From NCBI GenBank assembly GCA_964559125.1, contig CAZLGW010000041.1:1-51295 (forward strand): 51,295 bases of DNA, given 5' to 3'. The position numbers and the translations under genes were made by a program. The DNA is from Ravibacter sp964559125 (lineage in GTDB: Bacteria; Bacteroidota; Bacteroidia; Cytophagales; Spirosomataceae). Of the stretch, positions 42,908 to 51,295 are shown one piece after another (the stretch's first letter is position 1; each line of letters opens with the position of its first letter). The notes beneath the pieces were generated by a model. The model worked only from the letters and a program-made list of their open reading frames with translations, did no database searches and was not told the origin of the DNA.

Positions 42908-45900
42908 ATGATTCCTAAAACCCGAAAAGGGGTACTTAAGATAGTACCCCCTACTATTATATTGTTTTTTTCTTCTTTCCTGAATCCATCGGTCGAACAA
43001 AAAAAACTGGTACCAGGCTTACATGTCCCGGATGGCTTTATCATAGAGCGTGCCGTTGATCCGTCCCTGTTATCCTATCCCATGTTCGCTTCTTTTGACG
43101 AATCCGGCCGGTTGTTTGTTTTCGAATCGACAGGAACCAATAATATGGGGACGGCAGAAATGCTGGAAAATCCGACTTACCATATCAGGCTGCTTGAAGA
43201 CACCGACGGGGATGGAATCTTTGATAAGAGCGGGATTTTTGCCGATCATATCCCGATACCGATGGGTGGTAGCTTTTACCAGGGAAGTTTGTATGTAGCC
43301 GAGTCGCCGAACCTGGTCAAGTATACGGATACGGATGGCGATGGCAAGGCGGATACCAGGGAAGTGATTTTAACCGGCTGGGTACTGCATTCCAATGCCG
43401 CTACGCTGAGCGGCCCGTTTATAGGGCCCGACGGCTGGTTTTATATGCCCGACGCCCGCAGGGGGTTTGATATCACCACCAAAGAAGGTAAGCAGTTGAA
43501 AGGCAAAGGCGCCAGGATATGGCGCTGTAAGCCCGACGGTACCAGGCTTGAATCCATGTCGGGAGGAGGTTTTGACAATGCAATAGAGATCGCTTTCATG
43601 CCTTCGGGAGAGACGATCGGTACTATGACCTATTTTGTGAACCCTCAGGGAGGTTACCGCGATGCTTTGATGCACTGGGTAGAGGGAGGGGTATATCCCA
43701 AGCATCAGCCTGTTATACAGGAAGATAAATTGAAGCTTACCGGTCCGCTGATGCCTGTTATGAGCAAGACGGCCCGGGTTGCTCCTTCAGGTCTCATGCG
43801 TTTAAAAGGGAATGGTTGGGGGTCGGAATACAGCGGCAACCTCTTCAGCGCCGAGTTTAATACAGGGAGGATTATGCGCCATGTCGTGACGGCGCAGGGA
43901 GCGAGCTATACCACTGCCGACACCCCTTTTATGACATCTTCAGCGGCTGACAGCCATCCTACCGATGTCCTGCAGGATGCCGACGGGAGTATGCTTGTGG
44001 TAGTGACAGGAGGGTGGTTTATTGAAGGCTGTCCGCTGTCGAGGGTAGCCAAGCCCGAGGTATCAGGAGGGATTTATCGTATCCGTAAAAAAGGAAGCCC
44101 CGTTATTTCAGATGCCTGGGGGAAAAAGATTGACTGGAGCAGGCAAACGCCTGCGCAGCTTTCCACTCTTTTGAACGATAAGAGGTCCACCGTACGAGCC
44201 CGTGCAGCCGAAACATTGATCGGGGAAGTAAACAAGGCAATCCCTTTGTTCAAAAAACAGGTACAGTCTGCTCCGGACCAGGAGATGAAACTGGAAGCAT
44301 TATTTGCTTTATCCAGGATCGAAAGCCCTGAGGCAGAGGCCTCAGTCAGGAGCTACCTGTTGTCGAAAGAACCTGCCTTGCGTACGGCTGCAGCCCGCGT
44401 GCTGGGACTTTCAAAGGATAGTAAATCTACGGATGTCCTTATGAAGATCGTCCGGACCGATTTGCCGCAGGTCCGCCGGCAGGCAGCGACGGCGCTGGGA
44501 CAGATTGGTGATGCAAGGGCTGTTCCGGCGCTTCTGGAAGCGGCTGCGTCAGTTAACGACCGCTTTGCCGAACACGCCATTATCCATAGCCTTATTGAAC
44601 TCGGGGAGTCCGGGCTACTGGTAAAAGCTTTAAGCGGAACGCCCGATAAAACCCGGAAGGCCGCCCTTATTGCCCTCGATCAGATGGACCGGTCCGGATT
44701 GAAAAAAGAGCATCTTCTGCCTTTTTTGGAAAGTAGCAATGAAGAACTCAGGACGGCAGGCATCTGGGTGGCTACCCATCGTCCCGACTGGACAGATGTA
44801 GTTGTGTCGTTCCTGGAGAAAGAGCTGGAAAGCGCATCCGGATCAGACGAAGAATTGATTGCGCTGCGTGACCTGATGGTGACTTTCTGTAAAAGTGCGG
44901 AACTTCAGGATTTTTTGGCCCGGCATTTAAAGAGCGGTAAAATTTCTGCAGAACGGAAGCTGCTTCTTTTATCGGTCATGGGGAAATGCGATATCAGGGC
45001 GTTTCCTGCTACATGGACGGGGCAGCTGGGCGAATTACTCGGCAGTTCCTCGCCGGAAATCCTGCCGGAAGTATTAAATCTTATCCAGTCCAGGAGGCTG
45101 GCGGGGCTGGAGCCCCAACTCTCTTCAATCGCGAACAACGGGAACGCGCCGGAAGGCTTGAGAATCAAGGCCCTGGGAGCTAAGCTGGTTTCGGATCCTG
45201 CTATAAAGGATAGCGATTTTACACTTGCTTCGTCATTTCTTTCAAAAAACCATGAAGCCCCTGTCAGGCAGGCGGCAGCCAATCTTTTGATCCAGGCCAC
45301 GCTTTCTGAAAACCAGCTCGTACAGATTGCACAGCTTCTTCCGGATGCCGACCAGTTTTTATTGCCTGCGCTGGTAGAAGTTTTTGCCGGAGGGAAAAGT
45401 GAGGCTGCAGGCCTGAACCTGGTGAAAGCACTTGGCTCGTCTTACGATAGGCTGACCAGTATTTCAGAACCGGATCTGCTTCGGATACTTTCCGATTATC
45501 CTCAAAACGTGAAAGAAGCTTCGCATACTGTGATCGCTACTCTTCGTCAGCAGAATGCGGAAAGACTTGAAAGACTGGCGAGCCTGGAAAAAGAACTGCC
45601 GGAAGGAGATGTGCTGGAGGGGCGGAAGCTGTTTTTTGGGAAGGGAGCCTGTTCAGCCTGCCATGCAGTGAGCAATGAAGGAGGAGACTTTGGCCCCGAT
45701 CTTACTAATATCGGCGATATCCGCTCCCGCCACGATATGCTGGAAGCCATCCTTTATCCCAGCGCGAGTTTTGCGCGCGAGCATGAGTCCACTACTGTCG
45801 TGACTAAAGAGGGAACCTACCTGGGCATTGTCAAGGAACAGACAACAGACTATATCGTAATCGTACCCGGCCCCGGTGCAGGAGTCAGGATTAACCGTAA

Positions 45901-46027
45901 TGAGATTAGTTCTATCGAGCCTCATAACGTATCGATGATGCCTCCCGGCCTGGATGAGCTGCTGACACGCAAGGAGCTGGCCGACCTGATGGTCTTTATG
46001 GAGGCTTTGCCTGATGGGATCAGGTAA
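42908..46027 (+). CDS. PVC-type haem-binding CxxCH protein with propeller and HEAT repeats
   Basis: 1039 residues. A hydrophobic N-terminus (VPPTIILFFSSFLNPSV) should export it. Residues about 35-400 form a propeller of the 'membrane-bound dehydrogenase' type, with DTDGDG calcium-loop motifs near 98 and 138. About 410-860 is a run of HEAT-like helical repeats (TAAARVLGLSKDSKSTDVLM; RRQAATALGQIGDARAVPAL). The C-terminus is a cytochrome c domain with CSACH near 914-918. The architecture is common in Planctomycetes, Verrucomicrobia and Bacteroidota and is linked to periplasmic oxidation of sugars or similar compounds; the substrate is unknown. Confidence 0.88.
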   Translation: MIPKTRKGVLKIVPPTIILFFSSFLNPSVEQKKLVPGLHVPDGFIIERAVDPSLLSYPMFASFDESGRLFVFESTGTNNMGTAEMLENPTYHIRLLEDTDGDGIFDKSGIFADHIPIPMGGSFYQGSLYVAESPNLVKYTDTDGDGKADTREVILTGWVLHSNAATLSGPFIGPDGWFYMPDARRGFDITTKEGKQLKGKGARIWRCKPDGTRLESMSGGGFDNAIEIAFMPSGETIGTMTYFVNPQGGYRDALMHWVEGGVYPKHQPVIQEDKLKLTGPLMPVMSKTARVAPSGLMRLKGNGWGSEYSGNLFSAEFNTGRIMRHVVTAQGASYTTADTPFMTSSAADSHPTDVLQDADGSMLVVVTGGWFIEGCPLSRVAKPEVSGGIYRIRKKGSPVISDAWGKKIDWSRQTPAQLSTLLNDKRSTVRARAAETLIGEVNKAIPLFKKQVQSAPDQEMKLEALFALSRIESPEAEASVRSYLLSKEPALRTAAARVLGLSKDSKSTDVLMKIVRTDLPQVRRQAATALGQIGDARAVPALLEAAASVNDRFAEHAIIHSLIELGESGLLVKALSGTPDKTRKAALIALDQMDRSGLKKEHLLPFLESSNEELRTAGIWVATHRPDWTDVVVSFLEKELESASGSDEELIALRDLMVTFCKSAELQDFLARHLKSGKISAERKLLLLSVMGKCDIRAFPATWTGQLGELLGSSSPEILPEVLNLIQSRRLAGLEPQLSSIANNGNAPEGLRIKALGAKLVSDPAIKDSDFTLASSFLSKNHEAPVRQAAANLLIQATLSENQLVQIAQLLPDADQFLLPALVEVFAGGKSEAAGLNLVKALGSSYDRLTSISEPDLLRILSDYPQNVKEASHTVIATLRQQNAERLERLASLEKELPEGDVLEGRKLFFGKGACSACHAVSNEGGDFGPDLTNIGDIRSRHDMLEAILYPSASFAREHESTTVVTKEGTYLGIVKEQTTDYIVIVPGPGAGVRINRNEISSIEPHNVSMMPPGLDELLTRKELADLMVFMEALPDGIR
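42929..42950. promoter_or_regulatory. GGGGTACT/AGTACCCC inverted repeat
   Basis: A perfect 8-bp inverted repeat with a 6-bp centre, located at codons 8-15 of the propeller/haem gene. The same heptamer pair recurs at 46108-46134 in the promoter region of the MFS gene. Possible operator or mRNA hairpin; inference only. Confidence 0.3.
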
Positions 46028-46078
46028 TTCTCCTGCACAACGAAGAAGAAACCACATCACTATAAAAAGGGGTAAGTT

Positions 46079-46107
46079 TTGACCCGATCCGGCTTATAGC
46101 TTATAAT
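46079..46107 (+). promoter_or_regulatory. Sigma70-consensus-like promoter upstream of the MFS gene
   Basis: TTGACC (46079-46084), exactly 17 bp, then TATAAT (46102-46107). This matches the proteobacterial consensus far better than the Bacteroidota one. It could be chance in A/T-rich DNA. Confidence 0.3.
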
Positions 46108-46134
46108 GTACCCCTGGTTTATAGAGCGGGGTAC
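46108..46134. promoter_or_regulatory. GTACCCC/GGGGTAC inverted repeat
   Basis: A perfect 7-bp inverted repeat with a 13-bp centre, immediately after the TATAAT box and 30 bp before the MFS start. Its position fits an operator or a 5' leader hairpin. Compare the related palindrome at 42929. Confidence 0.35.
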
Positions 46135-46164
46135 TTCACCCTTGACTTTTTGCGTTTTTTCTAC

Positions 46165-47466
46165 ATGTCTCACACCACTAATCCTAACAAACGCAGCATC
46201 AGAGCAATCATTAGCGGTTCCCTCGCAAATCTCCTGGTGTGGTACGACTGGTATATTTATTCGGCATTTGCCATTTATTTTTCGGCTTCCTTTTTCCCGC
46301 ATGGCAGCCAGACGGTCCAGCTCCTGCAGACGGCCGGCGTTTTTGCGCTCGGGTTTTTTATGCGCCCGGTGGGAGGATGGGTCCTTGGGGCCTTTGCAGA
46401 TAAGTTCGGTCGCCGGAAGTCGATGCTACTGTCCGTATACCTGATGTCGTTTGGCTCTATCCTGATAGCAGTGACGCCTGCGTATAGCAAGATTGGGGTA
46501 TATGCACCCATTTTGCTGCTCCTGGGCAGGCTTGTACAGGGGTTGAGCATCGGTGGTGGTACGGGGATATCTACCGCCTATCTGACAGAAATGTCCCCGC
46601 CCCACAGAAGGGGATTTTACGCCAGTTTTCAGTACGCAACGCTCGTGGGAGGCCAGATACTGGCATTGGGCCTGCTGATCGTGCTGCAAAAATTTGTATT
46701 GAACGATAAGGAACTTCACGACTGGGGCTGGCGGATACCTTTTGTCATAGGCGCTGTCCTTACGCTCGGCATGTTTTATCTGAATGAAAATATTCATGAG
46801 ACGAAGGCATACCAGGCAGCAAGCGCAAAGACCACTGAGAAAAAAGGGATATGGTCGCAACTGATCAGGCACCCGAAGGCCATTATGATGGTAGTCGGCC
46901 TTACCATGGGCGGAACGCTCGCGTTTTACACGGCTATTATTTACATGCAAAAATACCTCGTGAATACGGTGGGGATCTCTAAGGAAGACTCTACTATGAT
47001 CACGTTTGTAAGCCTGTCGGTTTTTGCGCTGATGCAGCCCCTTTTCGGAGCTATTTCCGACAAAATCGGACGCCGCCCGCTGCTGATCGCCTTCGGAGTA
47101 CTGGGGGTATGTACCACTATACCGCTGATGACGGCGATCAGCAATGCCACTTCAAACTGGGAGATATTCGGCCTTCTTGTGACATACCTGCTGATTCTCA
47201 GTATGTACTCAAGCATCAGTGTGGTGGTAAAAGCGGAAATATTCCCAGCGGAGATCCGGGTAATAGGAGTCGGGCTGCCTCACGCCATTACCGTTGCCGT
47301 GTTTGGCGGGTCGGCAGAGTACATAGCGTTATGGCTCAAAAATATCGGTCACGAAATGTGGTTTTACTGGTACATCACGATAGCAATTCTTATTTCGCTC
47401 ATCATGTTTGTCTTTATGAAGGACACAAGGACTAACAATAAAATGGCGGGAGAACCGCATGGATAA
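46165..47466 (+). CDS. MFS transporter, metabolite:H+ symporter (MHS) type
   Basis: 433 residues from ATG 46165 (a TTG at 46150 is less likely). Twelve hydrophobic segments are evident. MHS hallmarks are the start IISGSLANLLVWYDWYIYSAF, the loop 2-3 motif GAFADKFGRRKSML, GRLVQGLSIGGGTG and the loop 8-9 copy GAISDKIGRRPLL. Relatives carry organic acids such as alpha-ketoglutarate, citrate or shikimate with protons. Lying between the haem protein and the Gfo/Idh oxidoreductase, it probably imports a product of the periplasmic enzymes encoded here. Confidence 0.92.
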   Translation: MSHTTNPNKRSIRAIISGSLANLLVWYDWYIYSAFAIYFSASFFPHGSQTVQLLQTAGVFALGFFMRPVGGWVLGAFADKFGRRKSMLLSVYLMSFGSILIAVTPAYSKIGVYAPILLLLGRLVQGLSIGGGTGISTAYLTEMSPPHRRGFYASFQYATLVGGQILALGLLIVLQKFVLNDKELHDWGWRIPFVIGAVLTLGMFYLNENIHETKAYQAASAKTTEKKGIWSQLIRHPKAIMMVVGLTMGGTLAFYTAIIYMQKYLVNTVGISKEDSTMITFVSLSVFALMQPLFGAISDKIGRRPLLIAFGVLGVCTTIPLMTAISNATSNWEIFGLLVTYLLILSMYSSISVVVKAEIFPAEIRVIGVGLPHAITVAVFGGSAEYIALWLKNIGHEMWFYWYITIAILISLIMFVFMKDTRTNNKMAGEPHG

Positions 47467-47481
47467 GAAGCAATGTGTTCT

Positions 47482-47489
47482 TAACTTTG
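47482..47489 (+). promoter_or_regulatory. Bacteroidota -7 element before the Gfo/Idh gene
   Basis: TAACTTTG, a perfect TAnnTTTG match, 42 bp before ATG 47532 and 15 bp after the MFS stop. No clear -33 box. It would give the oxidoreductase its own promoter. Confidence 0.45.
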
Positions 47490-47531
47490 CGGTTATTCCT
47501 TAAAATATTTTTTGAACCTTAACCATTGCTT

Positions 47532-48839
47532 ATGAATACTTTTCAACCTGAAAACCCCGATACCCGGAGGACTTTTTTAAAGAAAACAGGAGCGACTGTC
47601 CTGGGAACCGCTTTGATAGGTCTGGATACTTTTGCCGGCCCGGTATCCGCAGAAAATAAAAATAACGTGCTGAAAGTAGGGCTGGTAGGATGCGGCGGCC
47701 GGGGCACCGGCGCGGCCCTGCAGGCATTGAAGGCAGATCCCGGCGTTCACATCACCGCGCTGGGTGACGTTTTCGAGGATAAGCTCAACCAGTCGCTGGC
47801 TACCCTTCAGAAGACTGGAGGAGATCGTGTAAAGGTCGATAATGCGCACCGGTTTATCGGTTTCGATTCTTATCAGAAGGTAATTGATTCCGGCGTCGAC
47901 GTAGTGCTGCTGGCCGCTCCGCCCTATGCGAGGCCGGCCCACCTGGCAGCCGCTATCAAAGCCGGGAAGCATGCTTTTGCAGAGAAGCCGGTAGCGGTAG
48001 ATGCGCCGGGCGTGCGCAGTATCCTGGCTTCTGCAAAGCTGGCAAAAGAGAAAAACCTGTCGCTGGTAAGCGGATTTTGTTTCCGGTATGATAAAGCGAA
48101 CCGTGAAACTTTCGGCCGGGTCCTCAATGGGGCTGTCGGCGATATCCGTGCCGTGACGACCTACCGCTATGGCGGGGAATTGTGGTCGTTCCCCAGGCAG
48201 GCCGGCTGGACTGACATGGAGTATCAGCTTCGCAACTGGTATTACTATCACTGGCTGTCGGGCGATTTTATTACTGAAGTGTCGGTGCATAGCCTCGATA
48301 TGATGGCCTGGATGTTGGGCGACCGTACGCCTATCAAAGCAATCGGGATAGGGGGACGCCAGAAGCGCACCGATCCTTTATTCGGGAATATTTACGATCA
48401 TTTTGCTGTCGAGTTTGAATATGCCGACGGAGTTAAAGGCTATAATTATTGCCGTCAGCACCTGGGCTGTCCCGGCAGGAATACCGTAGAAGTATTTGGT
48501 TCGGACGGCAAGGCCGATATCGCTATCTACAAACACTATAAGATCACGGGCAAGAATCCATGGGAGTTCCAGGGAAAAAGCAACGTGATGCACCAGGCGG
48601 AGCAGGACGAATTCTTTGCCTCCATCCGGAGCGGGAAACCGATTAACGACGGCGTATGGATGGCCAACAGCACCATGCTGGGCATCCTGGGCCGTATGGT
48701 GGCGTATAGCGGACAGGAAATCACCTGGGAAGATGCGATCAATTCGGATGTATCAATAGGGCCGAAATACGAAGACTACAGCTGGGATCTGAAATGGCCG
48801 GTTTCCGAGGTTCCTATTCCGGGGATAACGAAGGTTTAG
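47532..48839 (+). CDS. Gfo/Idh/MocA-family oxidoreductase with Tat signal
   Basis: 435 residues from ATG 47532. The N-terminus TRRTFLKKTGATVLGTALIGL is a clear Tat signal, so the enzyme is exported folded, with its cofactor. The Rossmann motif is VGLVGCGGRGTGAA. The EKP motif appears as AEKPVAVDAPGVR. The substrate domain includes DFITEVSVHSLDMMAWMLG with the catalytic His region. It would oxidise or reduce a sugar or cyclitol with tightly held NAD(P). Such exported members are common beside SusCD loci in Bacteroidota. It is followed by a strong terminator. Confidence 0.92.
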   Translation: MNTFQPENPDTRRTFLKKTGATVLGTALIGLDTFAGPVSAENKNNVLKVGLVGCGGRGTGAALQALKADPGVHITALGDVFEDKLNQSLATLQKTGGDRVKVDNAHRFIGFDSYQKVIDSGVDVVLLAAPPYARPAHLAAAIKAGKHAFAEKPVAVDAPGVRSILASAKLAKEKNLSLVSGFCFRYDKANRETFGRVLNGAVGDIRAVTTYRYGGELWSFPRQAGWTDMEYQLRNWYYYHWLSGDFITEVSVHSLDMMAWMLGDRTPIKAIGIGGRQKRTDPLFGNIYDHFAVEFEYADGVKGYNYCRQHLGCPGRNTVEVFGSDGKADIAIYKHYKITGKNPWEFQGKSNVMHQAEQDEFFASIRSGKPINDGVWMANSTMLGILGRMVAYSGQEITWEDAINSDVSIGPKYEDYSWDLKWPVSEVPIPGITKV

Positions 48840-48860
48840 AGGTTCCCGGAATTTTAAGTG

Positions 48861-48920
48861 TTCCCTTTCAGGGGCTACCCATGATGAGATCCGGGGTAGC
48901 ATCTGAAAGGGAATTTTTTT
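48861..48920 (+). terminator. Rho-independent terminator after the Gfo/Idh gene
   Basis: A long hairpin with an outer 11-bp stem (TTCCCTTTCAG at 48861-48871 with CTGAAAGGGAA at 48903-48913) and an inner 7-bp stem (GCTACCC at 48874-48880 with GGGTAGC at 48894-48900), followed by seven Ts. Confidence 0.92.
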
Positions 48921-49015
48921 AAATTTATCTATAAAAGCATAAGGGTTTTTATACGGGCTGTGTGTCTAAAGAGAAAGGAACAGACGCGAGGTTGAAATTC
49001 CTTAATCAATAAATC

Positions 49016-49666
49016 ATGCAGCAGGACGACGGTATAAAAGATTGCAGGGACGATCATACGGATCCGGGAGCAGGAACCCCGGTTTCGCCGGAGACGCCCG
49101 AAACTGCTGTCATTGACAGTGAGCAATTTATACGCGGGGCTTTCGAAAAAGACCCTAAGCTGGGCTGCGATTTGTTGTTCCGCAGGTATTACATTCCGCT
49201 ATGCAGTCATGCCGCGAGGTTTTGCGCTTCCCAGTCTATTGCCGAAGACCTCGTAGCGGAAATCTATTGCGATCTCTATGCCAATAATATTTTCAGGGAA
49301 ATAAACACATCCTACCGGGCATACCTCTACAAAGCGGTCCGTCACAGGGCGTATAATTATCTTCGCCAGGCGCTGCGCCGGGATGCCGGCCTCGAGGAAG
49401 TAAGCTATTGCAGTGTCCCGGAGAATCAGCTGCCTGATGCCATTGCACATTATGAAGAGCTCAGGATAGATATGGAGCAGGCGCTGCAAAGCCTGCCTAT
49501 GCATCGCAGGAAAATATACCTGATGCACCGTTTTGAAGGCAGAAAGTACCGGGAGATCGCAGAGGATCTGGGGATTTCGGTAAGGACAGTGGAAGTACAG
49601 GTTCGCCAGGCGAGCCATCAGTTACGGGACCTCCTACGGGGAAAGTGGATCGAACCGGACATTTAA
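49016..49666 (+). CDS. ECF-family sigma factor (second SusC-associated set)
   Basis: 216 residues. An acidic ~35-residue N-terminus precedes region 2 (FCASQSIAEDLVAEIYCDLY, then YRAYLYKAVRHRAYNYLRQA). Region 4 has LPMHRRKIYLMHRFEGRKYR, then EIAEDLGISVRTVEVQVRQA. It is followed by a fecR-like gene and a susC-like gene, so it is the FecI-type regulator of that set. No TAnnTTTG element was found in the 95 bp between the upstream terminator and the start. Confidence 0.93.
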   Translation: MQQDDGIKDCRDDHTDPGAGTPVSPETPETAVIDSEQFIRGAFEKDPKLGCDLLFRRYYIPLCSHAARFCASQSIAEDLVAEIYCDLYANNIFREINTSYRAYLYKAVRHRAYNYLRQALRRDAGLEEVSYCSVPENQLPDAIAHYEELRIDMEQALQSLPMHRRKIYLMHRFEGRKYREIAEDLGISVRTVEVQVRQASHQLRDLLRGKWIEPDI

Positions 49667-49712
49667 AGTTTTGTCGGAATGAGGGTTCGTAACGGAATAA
49701 AAACATCAGCAA

Positions 49713-50726
49713 ATGGTTGTTAGCAAAGAAAAAATATTTGATTACCTGGACGGAAAATTATCCACGTTCGAGATCAAGCAGATCGAGGCGTGGTATAATA
49801 ACCCCGGCAACGAAGAGTTATTTTATAACTGGCTCGATGAATGGGAGAGGTTACATCTGACCTATGTTCCCGCTGACGGGAAATTGTCTGAAAAGCGCCG
49901 GCTTATCTTTTCGGGGCAGGAGCTGTATGCAAATGTACCGCAAGGCAATGCGGATACAAATGGCGCCGGAAGGATATTTTTTCCCCGAAGGTATATGCTG
50001 AAGGCCGCAGCCGTAATAGCGTTGATAGCGATCGCCGGATTTTTCCTACCCTACGAAAGCGTACTAACTAAAGAATTTGTAACCAGAGAAGGAGAGACCC
50101 GTAGTCTTCTTTTAGCCGACGGGAGCCAGGTTACGCTCAATGGAGCCACCAATCTAAAAGTTCCGAGGTTTGGCTTCGGGCGTAATACACGGGAGGTGAC
50201 CCTCGAGGGAGAAGCCCTTTTTTCGGTTGTGTCGACTGAAGACAGGAAGCGTTTTGTAGTGAAAACGGCTAATGCGGCAGACGTGATCGTGCTGGGTACC
50301 GAGTTCAGTGTCTTCTCGAGGTCGGATGTTACACAGGTAAAGCTTAATCACGGCAAAGTGCTGCTCCGGTACCAGAATGCAGATAAGCAACTGAACGAGC
50401 TCGACATGCTGCCCGGGGAGCAGATCACGCTCAGTACTTCAGGAGAAGTAAAGGTGAAGCAGGCCAAAGAAGAAGCGGCGGTACCTGAATGGGCCATCCG
50501 GGAGTTCCGTTTTGAGAAGACTTCCCTTAAGGAAATTGTAAAGCAACTGAATGACAGCTATGGCATGGAAGTAAAGCTGCAGGATGAGAAGATGGGTAAG
50601 CTTTCACTGACCGGTACTTACGAAGTATACCGCGGAAATGAGCTCCTGGAAATAGTGGCTGAAGTACTGGGGATTGATATTCATTACAACAAAGACAAGT
50701 ATATTTTAATTTCCAAACCCGATTAA
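49713..50726 (+). CDS. FecR-family anti-sigma factor (second set)
   Basis: 337 residues. The N-terminal cytoplasmic domain (KEKIFDYLDGKLSTFEIKQI) is followed by one membrane span near 93-110 (KAAAVIALIAIAGFFLPYE). The FecR domain includes LLLADGSQVTLNGATNLKVP, LEGEALFSVV, VIVLGTEFSVFSR and MLPGEQITLS. The C-terminal DUF4974 part (FEKTSLKEIVKQLNDSYGME) mimics the STN fold. It lies 46 bp after the sigma gene and 25 bp before the receptor gene. Confidence 0.94.
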   Translation: MVVSKEKIFDYLDGKLSTFEIKQIEAWYNNPGNEELFYNWLDEWERLHLTYVPADGKLSEKRRLIFSGQELYANVPQGNADTNGAGRIFFPRRYMLKAAAVIALIAIAGFFLPYESVLTKEFVTREGETRSLLLADGSQVTLNGATNLKVPRFGFGRNTREVTLEGEALFSVVSTEDRKRFVVKTANAADVIVLGTEFSVFSRSDVTQVKLNHGKVLLRYQNADKQLNELDMLPGEQITLSTSGEVKVKQAKEEAAVPEWAIREFRFEKTSLKEIVKQLNDSYGMEVKLQDEKMGKLSLTGTYEVYRGNELLEIVAEVLGIDIHYNKDKYILISKPD

Positions 50727-50751
50727 TAAACTTAATCTATCCAAAACAATT

Positions 50752-51295
50752 ATGCGATTGATTTTACCCAAGGGAAAAGCCATCTGTATGGCTTTGACGG
50801 GGATGCTTTTTCTCTGCGGTTTTTCACCGGGAGAAACGCTTCCCCGACCGGCAAAGGCAGGCCAGTCCGTCGAAGACCCGGTGAAGCGTTCTCTTTCGGA
50901 GGTTCTCAGTGAGCTGAAAGTACGCTATAAAGTACATATCCTGTTCAGCGACCAACAGGTGCAGGGACTTAATATCAATTCCCAGGTCGTGGATTTCAAT
51001 GCCGGGATAGAGGAAAATCTCCATACTGTACTTAAAGGGACAGGGTTGAGATTCAGGAAAGCTAAAAAGAACTCATTCCTGATTACGGGACAACGTATAA
51101 AGGAAGAGTCAGCCCGCCCTGAACCGGTGGAGCCGACAGGTCAGCCTTCATCCTATCGGCTTACCGATCCAGTCCCCCATCTGGTCGTTATACCTGAACA
51201 GGAAGTAAACGGGATTGTAAAAGACGAGAAAGGAGACGGCTTGCCGGGGGTGAGTATTTTGCTGAAGGGAACGCAGCAGGGAACAATCACCGATG
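50752..51295 (+). CDS. SusC/RagA-family TonB-dependent receptor, 5' part (cut by the window end)
   Basis: An open frame from ATG 50752 to the last base, 181 codons, still open. The N-terminus MRLILPKGKAICMALTGMLF is a signal peptide. Residues about 42-115 match an STN domain (RSLSEVLSELKVRYKVHILF; IEENLHTVLKGTGLRF). From about 150 the carboxypeptidase-regulatory-like domain begins (VNGIVKDEKGDGLPGVSILL). The plug and barrel lie beyond the window. With the sigma and FecR genes before it, it forms a second trans-envelope signalling set. Confidence 0.9.
   Translation, partial: MRLILPKGKAICMALTGMLFLCGFSPGETLPRPAKAGQSVEDPVKRSLSEVLSELKVRYKVHILFSDQQVQGLNINSQVVDFNAGIEENLHTVLKGTGLRFRKAKKNSFLITGQRIKEESARPEPVEPTGQPSSYRLTDPVPHLVVIPEQEVNGIVKDEKGDGLPGVSILLKGTQQGTITD

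Noticed and set aside
1..51295. CRISPR array, prophage or transposase genes
   Set aside because: No regularly spaced repeats, integrase, transposase or phage structural proteins were found; the tandem dimethylformamidase-like genes and their spacers are gene duplications.

Overview
The window is a stretch of chromosome from a Bacteroidota bacterium, most likely a Cytophagales/Sphingobacteriales-type organism (Dyadobacter-like; the genus is a guess). The evidence is two ECF sigma/FecR/SusC regulatory-transport units, a SusD lipoprotein, TAnnTTTG-type promoter elements, a LemA/DUF2207 pair, PVC-type haem-binding and Gfo/Idh/MocA proteins, and few Shine-Dalgarno sequences. No transposase, phage gene or CRISPR array was seen.

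Layout. (1) 1-2193: a hairpin repeat, then an LpxH-like phosphoesterase and a glycosyltransferase joined by a GTGA overlap. (2) 2378-7854: an ECF sigma factor, an anti-sigma-like protein fused to a beta-barrel, a serpin lipoprotein, an LVIVD-repeat lipoprotein and a small barrel protein. Two matching ECF-promoter-like sites (2231 and 5681) suggest one regulon. (3) 7875-14210: housekeeping and metabolic genes (SDR, FAD/Fe-S dehydrogenase, tRNA-Arg(CCU), hflX, class IV aminotransferase). (4) 14355-20590, minus strand: a compact operon encoding a PqqD-like peptide-binding protein, an HprK-like kinase, two GT2 proteins (one a tandem-domain fusion), an ABC exporter and a PF14907-type nucleotidyltransferase. 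It resembles the tailoring and export half of kinase-containing lasso-peptide clusters, but no macrocyclase, leader peptidase or obvious precursor lies in the window. (5) 20795-22451: ispF and an exported amidohydrolase. (6) 22458-23559: a HigBA-type toxin-antitoxin pair bracketed by two ~140-bp, ~95% identical, multi-hairpin direct repeats. (7) 23587-29111, minus strand: DUF2207 and LemA, a FabG-like reductase, and the coupled TIGR03915/TIGR03916 putative DNA-repair pair. (8) 29251-36483: sigma/FecR/SusC/SusD ending at a strong terminator. (9) 36575-42870: four tandem paralogues of the N,N-dimethylformamidase large-subunit family, followed by a propeller/HEAT/cytochrome c protein, an MHS-type MFS transporter and a Tat-exported Gfo/Idh/MocA oxidoreductase, which ends at another strong terminator. 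(10) 49016-51295: a second sigma/FecR/SusC set, with SusC cut by the window end.

How the genes may work together. Region 8-9 looks like an uptake and periplasmic catabolism locus: SusCD imports a ligand, the dimethylformamidase-like proteins and the haem and oxidoreductase enzymes act on it in the periplasm, and the MFS carrier takes the product inward. The substrate cannot be read from sequence. The best candidates for something undescribed are the PqqD/HprK/glycosyltransferase operon without a macrocyclase, the expanded and apparently recombining dimethylformamidase-like array with one variable loop, and the structured repeat pair that brackets the toxin-antitoxin module.
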